Part shown: positions 25,539 through 26,105 of the stretch, piece by piece
Numbering within the stretch: position 1 is the stretch's first letter
How the letters are laid out: each line of letters starts with the position of its first letter
NCBI GenBank assembly: GCA_051003795.1
Contig: JBPCKZ010000080.1
Span: 1-26,105, forward strand
DNA length: 26,105 nt
Source: JALYXS01 sp051003795
Lineage (GTDB): Bacteria > Acidobacteriota > Terriglobia > Bryobacterales > Bryobacteraceae
Direction: 5' to 3'
The notes under the pieces: model-generated
The model's input: the letters and a program-made list of their open reading frames with translations, nothing else
Database searches by the model: none
What the model was told of the DNA's origin: nothing
Position numbers and translations under genes: made by a program

Positions 25539-25946
25539 CTAGATATTCTGAGGAGATTCAAAAATATAATTGAGTGCCAGTTCTAGTCCGGCTATGGCTG
25601 TGGATGTTAGGTAGCCCATTCTGGGATACGCGAGACGCCCTTTATCGAGGACGCGAATTTGGTCAGTAAGCGCAACGCTTGTCTCCAACTGTGTTCGCGG
25701 AGTGCCTGGTGACCATTCAAGAGGCCATCCAACATCCCTAACCATTAAATTTAGCGGGATATTTACGCGGTGCGAGCCACCCTTATGCAACTGGGATGTA
25801 AGTGGCACGCCAACTACGTTTTTCCCGAGCCTGTTTATTTTCAGCCTGGAAACGATAACATAGGGACGGTTCTTCCTCTGCTCGGAACCCTCAATATCGA
25901 GATCTCGCGCACGGACCCAGTAGATGTCCCCTTGGCATATATCCAC
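25539..25946 (-). CDS. PemK/MazF-family toxin (endoribonuclease)
   Basis: A 135-aa PemK/MazF-family protein; characterised members cleave mRNA at short motifs. The fold markers are QGDIYWVRARDLDIEGSEQRK with the catalytic-loop region, NRPYVIVSR (usual R-P-x-V-V-V-S), VVGVPLTSQLHKG (usual V-P-x-T-S), RTQLETSVALTDQIRVLDKGRL, and a helical C-terminus. The start is GTG at 25946; an ATG 8 nt later is out of frame. The sequence is visibly more AT-rich than the rest of the window, suggesting acquisition. No complete antitoxin is seen upstream, although an open frame ends 4 nt before the start. Opposite strand to the receptor remnant it abuts. Confidence 0.8.
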   Translation of the reverse strand: MDICQGDIYWVRARDLDIEGSEQRKNRPYVIVSRLKINRLGKNVVGVPLTSQLHKGGSHRVNIPLNLMVRDVGWPLEWSPGTPRTQLETSVALTDQIRVLDKGRLAYPRMGYLTSTAIAGLELALNYIFESPQNI

Positions 25947-25950
25947 CTCT

Positions 25951-26105
25951 TTAAATCTCTTCTAGTTCCATATCGCGCATCACTCTTGTCCAAATTAGGT
26001 TTCTACCCCATGTGCAGTGGTGGCTGAGGGGGAGTAGCGGAAGGCCCGGGGTAATCTGAGTTTGGGTTCCGAACAGAACCAAACTCAACAACACGGAGAC
26101 TTCCG
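25951..26105 (-). other. Open frame before the toxin, cut by window edge; possible antitoxin tail
   Basis: The minus frame is open from the window edge to TAA at 25951-25953, 4 nt before the toxin GTG, the spacing of a coupled antitoxin-toxin pair. The final residues MRDMELEEI are acidic and would suit an antitoxin tail. Further upstream the translation (with GLPLLPLSHHCTW) looks like non-coding DNA and runs through a hairpin, so the antitoxin may be reduced to a remnant. Not recognised as any family. Confidence 0.25.
26058..26086 (+). repeat. Inverted repeat / hairpin near window end
   Basis: GAGTTTGGGTTC and GAACCAAACTC flank a 6-nt loop (CGAACA). The arms pair over 11 bp with one bulged G. 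There is no T-tract on either strand, so a simple terminator is not supported. It may be a repeat, recombination site or mobile-element end. Confidence 0.6.

Overview
The window reads as a GC-rich chromosomal segment of an Acidobacteriota-type bacterium, probably from the Solibacteres/Bryobacterales side. This is inferred from two very long Oar-like receptors (carboxypeptidase-regulatory domain plus TonB-dependent barrel), a DUF2934 protein, a DUF885 protein and an OlsF-like two-domain acyltransferase. No rRNA, tRNA or CRISPR was seen. Taxonomy rests on gene content only.

Left part (1-12.1 kb). A partial dprA on the minus strand faces a small signal-transducing-like protein and a lytic transglycosylase on the plus strand. 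From about 12.1 kb down to 2.97 kb the minus strand carries a tightly packed run: phoH, ybeY, corC-like, era, BON-domain protein, SMP-30/gluconolactonase, Nudix, mutS2, an Xre/MbcA-ParS-type antitoxin, a RES-family toxin and a small hypothetical. Most neighbours overlap by 4-23 nt or lie within about 20 nt; the largest gap, 51 nt, precedes the toxin-antitoxin pair. phoH-ybeY-corC-era is a familiar ribosome/RNA-maturation neighbourhood. A good extended -10 element precedes phoH.

Middle part (12.1-17.5 kb). A 343-nt divergent region containing a 14-bp tandem duplication separates phoH from dnaB (plus). It is followed on the minus strand by a secreted DUF885 protein and a 587-aa protein joining a PlsC-like acyltransferase domain to an OlsB-like GNAT domain, the ornithine-lipid synthase (OlsF-like) architecture.

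Right part (17.5-26.1 kb). This region is decaying. A HAD phosphatase fused to a HerA/DUF87-type ATPase is split by an in-frame TAA exactly inside HAD motif IV. The first Oar-like receptor has a one-base frameshift and an in-frame TGA. The second has a one-base frameshift and an in-frame TAA, and then ends abruptly. At that point the sequence becomes more AT-rich and holds a PemK/MazF toxin gene on the opposite strand, without a recognisable complete antitoxin. A small TPR lipoprotein-like or secreted protein lies between the receptors. All lesions lie after 18.1 kb while the first 17.5 kb is intact, which suggests local gene decay next to an acquired segment. Assembly error cannot be excluded without reads.
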